Part shown: one piece after another, positions 16,988-25,725 of the stretch
Position numbering within the stretch: the stretch's first letter is position 1
How the letters are laid out: each line of letters starts with the position of its first letter
From: an uncultured Bacteroidales bacterium
GTDB lineage: Bacteria > Bacteroidota > Bacteroidia > Bacteroidales > WCHB1-69
Direction of reading: 5' to 3'
Assembly: GCA_937949745.1 (NCBI GenBank)
Contig: CALECM010000008.1
Location: 1 to 40,741, forward strand
Length of the DNA: 40,741 nt
The notes under the pieces: model-generated
The model's input: only the letters and a program-made list of their open reading frames with translations
Databases searched by the model: none
Told to the model about the DNA's origin: nothing
Program-made: the position numbers and the translations under genes

Positions 16988-18055
16988 TCACTGTCTCGCT
17001 AATTTAATTTGATTTCCCGGATATATAATGGAATTTTCGTTCAGATTATTGTAGCGGAATAGCGTATTAAGCTGTATTCCGTATTTCTGGGCGATAAAGC
17101 GTAAAGTCTCACCTTTCTGGACCATATGTGTTCTCGAAGGATGGCTTTTGGATTTAGGATTGATATAGATAACCTCATTAGGCTGAGGATCCTGGTTTTT
17201 CTGTGCGTCGTTAAATTTTCTTATGTTTTTTTCGGAATCCTGTACGTCATCGGCGATCTTTTTATAAGTGTCACCTTCGCGGGCGATAACGAAATAGGTT
17301 TTGTTGTTTACATAAACTTCCCGTGAGGAAAAAGGATATTTAACGGTGGGAAAGTCCCCTTTTTTTGCTGTGAAATAAGATAAGGAAGTTGACGGAGAAG
17401 GTTGAACGTTTTTTTGTTCTTTAGGAATATTGGTTTGAGCAGTTTTTGAAGCTTGTGGTATTTCGCGACTATTATTCTCGATTTTTACGGCTTTATTGTT
17501 CTTATCATTTTTTTGAGCTAATGGCGTTCCGTTTATCTCATTAAGGTAGACAGTATCCTGATAAGCGATATTGTACCGTTCAATAAGGCTGATTAATCTT
17601 TCCGCATATTTAGGATTGGTAGCGTAACCTGCCGCTTTTAATCCGTGTGCCCAAGCTTTATAATCCATAATGTCCAGTTTGAATAAATCGCTGTATCTTG
17701 GTCTGCTGGTCAGGAAAAGCGAATGGTCATCGTAAGATTCCTCTACTTTCCTGTATTTACGAAAACATTCTCCTACAGCGTCGTCATCAATCGATATTGT
17801 CGGACCGTTCCATTCTTTATGGCATTTGATCCCAAAATGGTTTTTCCCTTCTCTTGCTAATTTACTGGTTCCACATGCACTCTCAAATATTCCCTGTGCC
17901 AATGTAATGCTGGCAGGTATTTTAAATTCGTGCATCTTTTTAACAGCCAATCCTTTATATTGTTCAATGTATTCATATATATCCTTATCCGTATATTGGC
18001 AGAATAATAATTGCGCTGGTAGCACAAAAGATAATAAGATGATTAATTTTTTCAT
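16988..18055 (-). CDS. Glucosaminidase (GH73) with two LysM domains, catalytic Glu present
   Basis: A 355-residue exported beta-N-acetylglucosaminidase-type wall hydrolase. The signal peptide (about 1-19, ending LFC-Q, so possibly a lipoprotein-like variant but without a clear lipobox) precedes a GH73 domain with LAQGIFESACGTSKLA (52-67, catalytic Glu58), KNHFGIKCHKEW and CFRKYRKVEESYDDHSLFL. Two LysM modules follow (about 245-295 and 305-354: FVIAREGDTYKKIADD; HMVQKGETLRFIAQKYGI). It probably cleaves glycan strands in the periplasm or at the outer-membrane face. It is second in the ddl operon (7-base gap) and is followed by a paralogue without the catalytic residue. Confidence 0.92.
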   Translation of the reverse strand: MKKLIILLSFVLPAQLLFCQYTDKDIYEYIEQYKGLAVKKMHEFKIPASITLAQGIFESACGTSKLAREGKNHFGIKCHKEWNGPTISIDDDAVGECFRKYRKVEESYDDHSLFLTSRPRYSDLFKLDIMDYKAWAHGLKAAGYATNPKYAERLISLIERYNIAYQDTVYLNEINGTPLAQKNDKNNKAVKIENNSREIPQASKTAQTNIPKEQKNVQPSPSTSLSYFTAKKGDFPTVKYPFSSREVYVNNKTYFVIAREGDTYKKIADDVQDSEKNIRKFNDAQKNQDPQPNEVIYINPKSKSHPSRTHMVQKGETLRFIAQKYGIQLNTLFRYNNLNENSIIYPGNQIKLARQ

Positions 18056-18062
18056 GGTTTTA

Positions 18063-19040
18063 TTATTTTAGTGATTCTAATATCAGTTCCGAGTAAAAAT
18101 CCTGGAGATCCATTCCGCAATACTCTATTTGCCTGGGGATAATGCTCATGGCAGTCTGGCCCGGAATAGTATTGATTTCCAGTAAATAAGGAGATCCCTC
18201 CGGGGTAACTCTGTAATCGATCCTCACCACACCTTTGCAGCCGAGTTTATCGAATATTATTTCGGAATACTTAAATATTTCTTTTTCGAGTTTAGCGTCG
18301 ATATCTGCCGGTGTTACCAATTCCAAATGTCCGGGTGTATATTTGGCCTCATAATCGTAGTACTCATTTTTGCTTATTACTTCAGTTACGGCCAACGGCC
18401 TTATTTTCCCGTCCCTTCGTGTGATCCCGCAGGTATATTCTTTCCCCGGTATGAATTTTTCAACCATAATCTCGTTATCATACAGGAACGCTTCCTCTAT
18501 GGCAGCAGTCAGTTCGGCCTCATTACGGACTTTCGATACTCCCACGCTGGATCCTGAATTACACGGTTTTACAAAGCATGGAAAACCACATGTCCGCGAT
18601 ATTTTCTCCCGGTCGATTTGCTCATGCTCTTGAAAACGCACGGAGTCCGGAACAGGAATCCCGAAATGAGCTACGGCAACATTGCAAAAATATTTGTTAA
18701 AGGTAAGCGCTGAACAAAACATGTCACACCCGGTATAGGGCATACCCAGCATTTCAAAATAGGCCTGAAGTTTACCGTTTTCTCCCGGTGATCCGTGTAT
18801 CGCAATAAACACAGCGTCAAAGGATATTTTTTCTCCTTGTATCGTTAAAGTAAAATCGTTTTTATCGATCTCATATTCCCGGCCGTCATCTGCCCGGTAA
18901 TTCCAGTCATTCCCTTTAATATGAATCAGGTAAGCGTCAAATAAGGATTTGTCGAGTACATGATAGATATTATCGGCAGTTTTGATTGAGACTTCATATT
19001 CACCGGAATCTCCACCGGTTAAAAGAGCTATTTTTTTCAT
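18063..19040 (-). CDS. ddl: D-alanine--D-alanine ligase
   Basis: Ddl joins two D-alanines using ATP, supplying the terminal dipeptide of peptidoglycan precursors. From ATG 19040 the protein has 325 residues and begins MKKIALLTGGDSGEYEVS, the ligase N-terminus with the conserved Glu for the first D-Ala. ATP-grasp motifs follow: AIHGSPGENGKLQAYFE, CFVKPCNSGSSVGVSKV, VEKFIPGKEYTCG, YDYEAKYTPG (omega loop with the Tyr typical of D-Ala-D-Ala rather than D-Lac enzymes) and YLLEINTIPGQT. The frame is open upstream to 19115, but the extra 25 residues are not family-like and would run through the promoter element at 19061-19068. It is first in an eight-gene operon. Confidence 0.95.
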   Translation of the reverse strand: MKKIALLTGGDSGEYEVSIKTADNIYHVLDKSLFDAYLIHIKGNDWNYRADDGREYEIDKNDFTLTIQGEKISFDAVFIAIHGSPGENGKLQAYFEMLGMPYTGCDMFCSALTFNKYFCNVAVAHFGIPVPDSVRFQEHEQIDREKISRTCGFPCFVKPCNSGSSVGVSKVRNEAELTAAIEEAFLYDNEIMVEKFIPGKEYTCGITRRDGKIRPLAVTEVISKNEYYDYEAKYTPGHLELVTPADIDAKLEKEIFKYSEIIFDKLGCKGVVRIDYRVTPEGSPYLLEINTIPGQTAMSIIPRQIEYCGMDLQDFYSELILESLK

Positions 19041-19060
19041 TTTTAAAAGAATAAATCTTA

Positions 19061-19068
19061 CAAAAGTA
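19061..19068 (-). promoter_or_regulatory. Candidate -7 element for the ddl operon
   Basis: TACTTTTG on the minus strand matches TAnnTTTG and lies about 20 bases before the ddl ATG at 19040, predicting a short leader. I see no clear TTTG -33 at the right spacing. The 19041-19245 intergenic region otherwise holds only this element and the one at 19183-19190. Confidence 0.45.
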
Positions 19069-19182
19069 AAAAAATAAAGAATCTCTTTATTTTGTAGTAA
19101 TTCCGAATTGTCCACATGTTATTGTTAAGTTATACGCTGAATATCCGTTGTTTTACATTCCGTTTCCTTCGGCTTTTTTTAG

Positions 19183-19190
19183 TATTTTTG
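19183..19190 (+). promoter_or_regulatory. Candidate -7 element for the PASTA-protein operon
   Basis: TATTTTTG on the plus strand fits TAnnTTTG. A start site about seven bases downstream would give a leader of roughly 50 bases before the ATG at 19246. No good -33 TTTG is seen at 19-23 bases upstream. Confidence 0.45.
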
Positions 19191-19245
19191 TAGCCAAATA
19201 AAATAATTTTCTGATTTTAAGGTTTATACTTTTTAAATCTGGAGC

Positions 19246-19848
19246 ATGGGTAAAGTAAAAGAGTTTTTCAAACCGCAAAGAATGGGTTTCCACCTGCTTT
19301 TAGCCTTAGGTATTACTGTAGTATTAGGCATTGCAGCTATTATTTTCCTGAATGTGTATACCCGTCACGGACATGAAGTGGAAATGCCGGATTTTGTGGG
19401 ACAGAATTCCGAAGACCTTCTTCAAAATGCGGCATCGGGTGATTTTATCATTGTCGTGTCTGATTTTGTTTATGATAAAACACAGAAGGAAGGTATCATC
19501 CTCAAACAAAACCCGCAGGCTAACGAAATGGTTAAGAAAGGGAGAAAAGTTTATTTGACGGTGGCCTCTTCGGATCCTCCGAAAGTTAAAATGCCTGAAT
19601 TACAGGATGTATCTTTGCGTCAGGCAGAAATCATGCTTAAAGCTATAGGTTTGGAACTGGGAGATATAATCTATAAAGCCAGTCCGTTTGAAAATGCCGT
19701 ACTGGAACAATTATACAGGGGGCGTGCGATCGCACCGGGCACGGACATCAGTCTGGGCGAGAAAATTACGCTGGTAGTAGGAAGAAATATAGAAGAATTT
19801 TCGACGGGAGAAGAAACAGAAAGTGAAGCCGAACCCTTAGAAGAATAA
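19246..19848 (+). CDS. PASTA-domain membrane protein
   Basis: A 200-residue protein with a short basic N-terminus (GKVKEFFKPQR), one membrane helix (about 15-37) and two extracytoplasmic PASTA modules: about 45-108 (EVEMPDFVGQNSEDLLQN ... KGRKVYLTVAS) and about 112-178 (KVKMPELQDVSLRQAEIML ... GEKITLVVG). An acidic tail follows. PASTA modules in other bacteria bind muropeptides or beta-lactams and are usually part of Ser/Thr kinases or penicillin-binding proteins; no kinase or transpeptidase domain is present here. It starts the plus-strand operon and is divergent from the ddl peptidoglycan operon 205 bases away, which fits a cell-wall-sensing or scaffolding role (inference). Confidence 0.88.
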   Translation: MGKVKEFFKPQRMGFHLLLALGITVVLGIAAIIFLNVYTRHGHEVEMPDFVGQNSEDLLQNAASGDFIIVVSDFVYDKTQKEGIILKQNPQANEMVKKGRKVYLTVASSDPPKVKMPELQDVSLRQAEIMLKAIGLELGDIIYKASPFENAVLEQLYRGRAIAPGTDISLGEKITLVVGRNIEEFSTGEETESEAEPLEE

Positions 19849-19889
19849 ATCTGAACAGGACAATGGTATTAAAATTATAAATTAAGATC

Positions 19890-22052
19890 ATGATATTTAA
19901 TGATAAATATCTAAAAACAGGGTTATTACTGATCTTTTGCCTCTGTTTAAAAGTAATGGTTTCCGGTCAGGAGGTTTTGACGGGATTACCTCAAAATACA
20001 TCCCTTATTAAGGCTTCCAAAGAGTTAAAAACCAAAACCAGGAATCAGGAATATCAGGCTGTTAAGCTTCCTTTCTTCGATGATTTTTCCTATGAGTCCC
20101 ATTATCCTGATCCTGAATTATGGAAGAATAACCAGGGTTTTGTGAACAATACTTATCCTATATATCCGCCTACGATCGGTGTGGTTACCTTGGATGCGTT
20201 GGATGAATATGGGAAAATATACAGTCATGCTTCAAGGTCTGTTTTTCCTGCCGATACCCTTTTATCCCGTCCGATACGGTTAGATTCCCTGTTTACGGAC
20301 ACGGAGCAACGTCCTTTAAGAATACGGGATTCCCTTTATTTCAGTTTCTATTACCAACCCGGTGGAGGTTCTACTTCCTGGCCGCCTAAAGAATGGGAAC
20401 GTATTGGAGACAGGCCCGAAAGCGGGGATAGTCTGGTATTGGAATTCGGATATGAAACAGGCGATACGCTTTTTGTCGGTTATCATTATGTAGATTACGG
20501 TGTTAAAGGACCGTATGCGCCAGGTGACTCAATAGAGAATCCTTTCATACCGGGTACGTTTTATCATTTTGTGAATGAAGTTTACGAAGGAGACAGTGCA
20601 TGGGTACGAATGCCGCATGATTCTATTTTCGAACCCGGTGCGGTCTGGAATCTGGTGTGGTCAACAGGAGGAGTTTCACTTGATCAGTGGCTGAATGAAG
20701 ATGATTTAAAACTGAATTATTTTAAACAGATACTCATTCCTGTTGTCGATGAGCAATACTTCCGTAATAATTTCCAATTCAGGTTCAGGAACTATGCCAG
20801 TCTGGAAGACAGGGGAGTACGGGGATGGGCCAGTAATGTGGACCAATGGCATATCGATTATGTAAAATTGGACCGGAACAGGTCCCATACCGACCTCTAT
20901 CCCAATGACGTGGCTTTTGTCGCCCCCACGACCTCTTTTCTGAAAAATTATTATGCCATGCCGTGGAATCAGTTTCATTCGGGAGAAGTAAAGGAGAAGT
21001 TTTATAATCAACTGTCCAACCTCTCTTCCTCGGCCAGGAATACCAGTTATACTTATCTGATCACCAATGCTAATGGTCAGGTAGTGACTGAATTTGAAAA
21101 AAATAACGAGAATGCGGAACCTTATTATCCGAATTTCCTGCATGATTATCTATTGCATGCACATCCGGATATAGATCGTAACGCGTTTTCCACTTTATCC
21201 GACAGCACGGTTTTCACAGTTACTCATGTGTTTGAGGAAGTTGGGATGTCTGACGTTTGTCCGCGTAACGATACCTGCGTATTTGAACAGAAGTTCTATA
21301 ACTATTATGCCTATGATGACGGTACGGCTGAGGCAGGCTATTCACTCCTGTCGACTATGACCAATCCGGAAGCGTCCCTGGCATTGCGGTTCACCTTAAA
21401 TAATCCGGATACTCTACGGGCTGTCAGGATATGGTTTAATAATGTACTGGATAATGGGAATTTTGAATATTTCACGTTAAAAGTATGGGCGCCCCGTGAT
21501 ACACTTCCCGGAACGGAACTATACTCATCTGAGGCTTTGATCCCTTCACACGGGAATGATTATCTCGATTTCGTTACCTACTATCTGGACGAACCTATTG
21601 TGGTCTCCGGTACTTTCTTTGTCGGATTTTATCAGAATCATAATACACAGTTAAATATCGGCTTCGACCAGAATAGTGATTCCCGGGTTAACGTTTTTTT
21701 CAAAACCGAAAGTCAATGGAAAAAATCTATATTGAAAGGTGTGCCGATGATTCGTCCGGTGCTGGGAAGGGAATTTCCAACCGGTTTAGGTATCGGGAAA
21801 CCGGAAAATAACACGGCAATTACGGTTTATCCTAATCCGACCCGTGATATGATCCGTATAAATGTATCGCCGCAGGATACCAGGGTAACCGGTGTTTTGG
21901 TATTCGACATGTACGGGAAAATGATTTTCCAGGAAAATATTGTTCATGAGACCGAGGCTATCGACCTGGCTCCTTATGCTCCGGGAATTTATTTTGTAAG
22001 GGTTATGTCCGGGAACAAAATTCTGGGAACTTCGAAAGTCATTAAACTCTAA
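19890..22052 (+). CDS. Secreted protein with canonical T9SS type A sorting domain
   Basis: A 720-residue exported protein: signal peptide (about 1-26, ending VSG-Q), then a large beta-rich region without a motif I recognise (LPFFDDFSYE near residue 60; DDGTAEAGYSL near 475, of the kind seen in secreted Bacteroidota beta-sandwich proteins). A C-terminal T9SS sorting domain covers about 645-720: TVYPNPTRDMIRINV, VLVFDMYGKMIFQ, IDLAPYAPGIYFVRV and the basic end GTSKVIKL. It should be exported by the T9SS and anchored to the surface or released. It follows the PASTA gene by 41 bases and precedes rlmB by 12, so it is cotranscribed with housekeeping genes. Function unknown. Confidence 0.87.
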   Translation: MIFNDKYLKTGLLLIFCLCLKVMVSGQEVLTGLPQNTSLIKASKELKTKTRNQEYQAVKLPFFDDFSYESHYPDPELWKNNQGFVNNTYPIYPPTIGVVTLDALDEYGKIYSHASRSVFPADTLLSRPIRLDSLFTDTEQRPLRIRDSLYFSFYYQPGGGSTSWPPKEWERIGDRPESGDSLVLEFGYETGDTLFVGYHYVDYGVKGPYAPGDSIENPFIPGTFYHFVNEVYEGDSAWVRMPHDSIFEPGAVWNLVWSTGGVSLDQWLNEDDLKLNYFKQILIPVVDEQYFRNNFQFRFRNYASLEDRGVRGWASNVDQWHIDYVKLDRNRSHTDLYPNDVAFVAPTTSFLKNYYAMPWNQFHSGEVKEKFYNQLSNLSSSARNTSYTYLITNANGQVVTEFEKNNENAEPYYPNFLHDYLLHAHPDIDRNAFSTLSDSTVFTVTHVFEEVGMSDVCPRNDTCVFEQKFYNYYAYDDGTAEAGYSLLSTMTNPEASLALRFTLNNPDTLRAVRIWFNNVLDNGNFEYFTLKVWAPRDTLPGTELYSSEALIPSHGNDYLDFVTYYLDEPIVVSGTFFVGFYQNHNTQLNIGFDQNSDSRVNVFFKTESQWKKSILKGVPMIRPVLGREFPTGLGIGKPENNTAITVYPNPTRDMIRINVSPQDTRVTGVLVFDMYGKMIFQENIVHETEAIDLAPYAPGIYFVRVMSGNKILGTSKVIKL

Positions 22053-22064
22053 ACATTTATTTTT

Positions 22065-22811
22065 TTGGAACAGTATCAAAATTTGATTTATGGGATACGT
22101 CCTTTAATGGAAGCCATACAGGAAGGAAAAACAATCGATAAGGTTCTTATTCAGAAAGGCCTTAAAGGAGATTTATTCAAAGAGCTCTTTTATACCGTCA
22201 GGCAATCCAAGATACCTTTCCAATATGTGCCGGTAGAGAAATTAAATCGGTTAACCAGAGGTAATCACCAGGGAATTATCGCTTTTCTTTCTGCTATCGA
22301 ATACCACAATATTTTTGATTTGGTTCCTACTTTCTTCGAAGAAGGGAGAACTCCTCTATTGTTGATGCTGGATAAAATAAGCGATGTCCGTAATATTGGT
22401 GCTATTGCCCGCACTGCAGAATGTGCCGGTGTGGATGCCATCATTATCCCGTTGAAGGGTGGAGCCCAACTCAATGAGGATGCGGTCAAAAGTTCCGCAG
22501 GCGCTCTTCATAAGATCCCCGTTTGCCGTCATTCCAACTTGGTGGAGGTCATCCGCTATTTACAGGATTCGGGAATTGAATTATGCGCGGTAACCGAAAA
22601 AGCTCCGGATCCTTATTTCAGGAAAGAATTTATCAATCCTCTTTGCTTCTTGATGGGAAATGAATACGAGGGGATTGCCTATGATTATCTCAGATTGTGT
22701 GATTCATCCGTAGCGATTCCTATGGTTGGTACCGTGGCTTCGCTTAATGTTTCGGTTGCTACCGGTATTGTTTTATTCGAAGTAGTGAAACAACGTAATT
22801 TTAGTTCGTAA
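22065..22811 (+). CDS. rlmB: 23S rRNA 2'-O-methyltransferase RlmB (TrmH/SpoU family), TTG start
   Basis: A 248-residue SPOUT methyltransferase, likely for the 2'-O-methylguanosine at 23S position 2251. The N-terminal substrate-binding domain begins with the family segment LIYGIRPLMEAI. The SPOUT knot shows LDKISDVRNIGAIARTAE (about 105-122), LMGNEYEGI and VGTVASLNVSVATGIVLFE (about 222-240). The start is the TTG at 22065: the first in-frame ATG (22107) would delete the IYGIRP segment that begins family members. The TTG is 12 bases after the stop of the preceding gene, suggesting translation by reinitiation. TrmH-type relatives cannot be excluded, but the full-length match favours RlmB. Confidence 0.9.
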   Translation: MEQYQNLIYGIRPLMEAIQEGKTIDKVLIQKGLKGDLFKELFYTVRQSKIPFQYVPVEKLNRLTRGNHQGIIAFLSAIEYHNIFDLVPTFFEEGRTPLLLMLDKISDVRNIGAIARTAECAGVDAIIIPLKGGAQLNEDAVKSSAGALHKIPVCRHSNLVEVIRYLQDSGIELCAVTEKAPDPYFRKEFINPLCFLMGNEYEGIAYDYLRLCDSSVAIPMVGTVASLNVSVATGIVLFEVVKQRNFSS

Positions 22812-22820
22812 CTTTTTAAA

Positions 22821-23330
22821 ATGGGAACAAAAAGGATAGGCATACTTTCCGATACCCATGGATGGTTAAATCCGAAAGTATTTGATTTTTTTAAACATTG
22901 TGATGAGATCTGGCATGCCGGAGATATCGGAAGCACCGACATCATTGATGAGCTTAATCTTATCGCGCCCGTTAAAGCTGTTCTCGGTAATTGTGACGAC
23001 TGGGATGTAAGGAGAATAACTTCCGAAATAATGATTTTTCCCTGCGAAGAGCATAAAGTAATGTTGAAACATATTGTAGGTTATCCAGGTAAATATGATT
23101 ATTCCGTACCCAGCATAATCGGGGAAGAAAGGCCCACGATCCTGGTAGCGGGTCATTCACACATACTTAAAGTGATGCAGGATCAAAAGAATAAATTGCT
23201 TTTTATCAATCCGGGTGCGGCCGGTAAATATGGAATTCATACTCATATAACTTTCATACGTTTCGAGATATCAGGTTCCCATATCAGTAATATGGAGATC
23301 TTTGATGAGGTGAGGAACAATAAAATATGA
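22821..23330 (+). CDS. YfcE/MJ0936-type metallophosphoesterase
   Basis: A 169-residue calcineurin-like phosphodiesterase. All metal-binding blocks are present: GILSDTHGW (7-15), WHAGDIGS (about 33-40), LGNCDDWD (about 56-63), VAGHSH (about 110-115) and NPGAAG. Members hydrolyse phosphodiesters in vitro; the physiological substrate is unknown. It begins 9 bases after rlmB and its stop overlaps the miaA start (ATGA), so the three are probably cotranslated. Confidence 0.9.
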   Translation: MGTKRIGILSDTHGWLNPKVFDFFKHCDEIWHAGDIGSTDIIDELNLIAPVKAVLGNCDDWDVRRITSEIMIFPCEEHKVMLKHIVGYPGKYDYSVPSIIGEERPTILVAGHSHILKVMQDQKNKLLFINPGAAGKYGIHTHITFIRFEISGSHISNMEIFDEVRNNKI

Positions 23331-24244
23331 AACCCTTAATTACTATTTTAGGTCCCACAGCCACAGGAAAAACCAAATTAGCCGTTCAGGTATCCCAAAA
23401 ATACGGCGGGGAGATTGTAAGTGCCGATTCGAGGCAGGTTTACCGGGGGATGGATATCGGTACAGGGAAAGATCTTTCGGAGTATATCGTCGAAGGAGAA
23501 AAAATCCCGTATCATATGATCGATATCGTAGATCCCGGCTACGAATATAACGTTTTTAAGTATCAGCAAAAAGCCATCACGATAATAAAGGATATACAAT
23601 CAAGGGCAAGAAAGGTTATTCTTTGTGGTGGAAGCGGTATGTATATCGATGCATTATTGAAAGGTTATAAATTGTTCCCTGTACCCGAAAACCCGCCATT
23701 GCGGGAAAAACTTTCTTCGCTATCCGATGAGGAATTGTCCCTTATTTTACAAAAGTATCGTTCCCTGCACAATAAAACCGATATCGAAACAAAGGAGAGG
23801 GCAATCCGGGCTATTGAAATTGAGGAATATTATTCCGGACACCCGGAATTGCAGGAAACTTCGACCGCATTACCTTCCGTGATTTTCGGTCTCTGTGGGG
23901 ACCGGGATGTGATCAGGAACAAGATTACGTCAAGGCTTCGGGAAAGACTGGCTTCCGGTATGATCGAAGAGGTACGGAAGCTACTGGAAGCGGGAGTTGA
24001 TGCGGAACAATTAATCAGGTATGGTTTGGAATATAAATATATAACCCTATTTCTTTTGAAAGAGATAGGGTATGATGACATGTTCCAAAAACTTAATATT
24101 GCGATCCATCAATTTTCCAAACGTCAAATGACATGGTTCCGTAAAATGGAGCGGGATGGTTTTCTTATTCACTGGATAGATATTGCGTTTCCCGATGAAA
24201 AGAAATTAGAAATAATAGATACGACCTTAGAATTTAAATCCTAA
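23327..24244 (+). CDS. miaA: tRNA dimethylallyltransferase MiaA
   Basis: MiaA transfers the dimethylallyl group to A37 of tRNAs that read UNN codons. The 305-residue protein has the P-loop GPTATGKTKLA (about 9-19), SADSRQVYRGMDIGTGKD (about 35-52), the IVDPGYEYNVFKYQ segment, CGGSGMYIDALLKGY, and the C-terminal RQMTWFRKM tRNA-binding motif. Its ATG overlaps the preceding stop (ATGA). Its last 18 bases overlap the convergent barrel gene. Length is typical for the shorter MiaA found in Bacteroidota, some of which have two copies. Confidence 0.94.
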   Translation: MKPLITILGPTATGKTKLAVQVSQKYGGEIVSADSRQVYRGMDIGTGKDLSEYIVEGEKIPYHMIDIVDPGYEYNVFKYQQKAITIIKDIQSRARKVILCGGSGMYIDALLKGYKLFPVPENPPLREKLSSLSDEELSLILQKYRSLHNKTDIETKERAIRAIEIEEYYSGHPELQETSTALPSVIFGLCGDRDVIRNKITSRLRERLASGMIEEVRKLLEAGVDAEQLIRYGLEYKYITLFLLKEIGYDDMFQKLNIAIHQFSKRQMTWFRKMERDGFLIHWIDIAFPDEKKLEIIDTTLEFKS

Positions 24245-25681
24245 GGTGGCCAGGAATTTGTGGGTTGTATACTTGTTTTCAGCCGCATTAACATAAGAAG
24301 CGTCATATAACCAATAAGATTCATGAGCAAATCTTACTGCATAGGCAAGGTCGAAGAAAAATGAACGTGACCGGAATCCGAAACCTGCCGAAGCCTGATG
24401 GGAATTTGAGTGATTATCCGCATTTCTGGCATAAGGATTACTTTTGAAACCATAACCCAAACGTATCAGAAACCGGTTAGTCAGGAAAACTTCCGAACCG
24501 ATCCGTATGGCATGCCCCGCTCCGTATTTATCCTGGATAGTCTGATTTTCTGCAGTGAAAGCGTAATCATTGGAAAACATGTTCATCAAACCGTAGTGGG
24601 TAAATTCATAATCAGCACTTATAAAAGCCCTTTTTTGAATCAGGAAAGCTACGCTTCCTATAGCCCTTAACGGAGTTACCAGTTTATAATTATAACGGTT
24701 TTCATATTCGTAGATATCGGAACCGCTTCCGTTATCATAATCGGTATACATACTCCTGTAGAAATTATCTTTAAGGTTATTGTAGAATGTTGGCGTATGG
24801 AAAGCTAATCCTATCCTTAAATATTCAAGAGGCTGATAGATTATCCCTAATTTCAGGTTAACACCGGTACCACGTACTCTTAAGATATCTTTCATTACGA
24901 AAGATTCCAGTCCGCCGACTTCATCATTGACATCTGTTTCCTCGTATTCGGATACCTCTTTGTATTTTACGAAAGGAATACCAAGAGTGGCTCCTATATA
25001 GAGCTGATCATTATAGTTACCTCCGACCGTAATATTCATTTCATCGATAGCCCCGCTGGTTTGCGTATATTTTTTCTGTTGAACATTTTTACCTTCAAAG
25101 GGAGAAAAATATTGGTTGGTAGATCCGGAAACCGTATCCATAAGATAAGTCATAAAAGCAAGATCAAGATCACCGCTTAAATTTCTATAATCAGTGCCGT
25201 TGGCCGCGTTTACGAAAACTTCCGCCATCGACGAGTTCCTGCTCATGCCTTCCACCCGGAAAGCATTGTTAAAATCATTGATCCGGTTGTAACCAAAACC
25301 AAATTGTACTCCCTGCCATTTGGTTCTGGAAGAACCGGGAGCTTTTAAAACTAGTCCGAAATTGGATAAGTTGTAGTTCGAACTGAGAAAAGGAGATACT
25401 GAATTATTGTAATCCGCTTTTGATTTCATCACTGAAACTACGAGCGGGGTAAAAGTCATTTCATTTTTCTTGTATACCCCAATTGTAGCCGGATTTATAT
25501 TTAGCGCGGAGTATTCTGCTCCCACAGCGCCGAATGCGCCGCCTGCGCCCATAAACCGGGCTGTTCCTTCCCAGTTGGTTTGTGAAAAGCGGAAAGCATC
25601 GATATCGCTTTGGGCTTTACCTGTGAAAATAGTAAAGAGAAGAATAATTAACGCTGTGGTCGAATACAATATCTTTTTCAT
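24227..25681 (-). CDS. OmpP1/FadL/TodX-type outer-membrane protein
   Basis: A 484-residue outer-membrane barrel with signal peptide (about 1-23, ending GKA-Q). The mature N-terminus ALRFSQTNWEGTARFMGAGG-like region (here DAFRFSQTNWEGTARFMGAG, then GAVGAEYSALNINPATIGVY) corresponds to the FadL-type hatch region with its NPA motif. Alternating beta-strands continue to the terminal FLATLGFKF with a C-terminal aromatic. FadL relatives carry hydrophobic compounds across the outer membrane; the substrate here is unknown. It is followed upstream on the same strand by the Tyr-rich lipoprotein gene (44-base gap) and may be cotranscribed with it. Confidence 0.82.
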   Translation of the reverse strand: MKKILYSTTALIILLFTIFTGKAQSDIDAFRFSQTNWEGTARFMGAGGAFGAVGAEYSALNINPATIGVYKKNEMTFTPLVVSVMKSKADYNNSVSPFLSSNYNLSNFGLVLKAPGSSRTKWQGVQFGFGYNRINDFNNAFRVEGMSRNSSMAEVFVNAANGTDYRNLSGDLDLAFMTYLMDTVSGSTNQYFSPFEGKNVQQKKYTQTSGAIDEMNITVGGNYNDQLYIGATLGIPFVKYKEVSEYEETDVNDEVGGLESFVMKDILRVRGTGVNLKLGIIYQPLEYLRIGLAFHTPTFYNNLKDNFYRSMYTDYDNGSGSDIYEYENRYNYKLVTPLRAIGSVAFLIQKRAFISADYEFTHYGLMNMFSNDYAFTAENQTIQDKYGAGHAIRIGSEVFLTNRFLIRLGYGFKSNPYARNADNHSNSHQASAGFGFRSRSFFFDLAYAVRFAHESYWLYDASYVNAAENKYTTHKFLATLGFKF

Positions 25682-25725
25682 AATATCCCGATTTAGTGAT
25701 GAATAATATTAAAGGTATTTAAGAA

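Noticed and set aside
19041..19115. Longer Ddl start (19115)
   Set aside because: The added residues are not ligase-like and would be read through the candidate promoter element at 19061-19068; MKKIALLTGG at 19040 is the family start.
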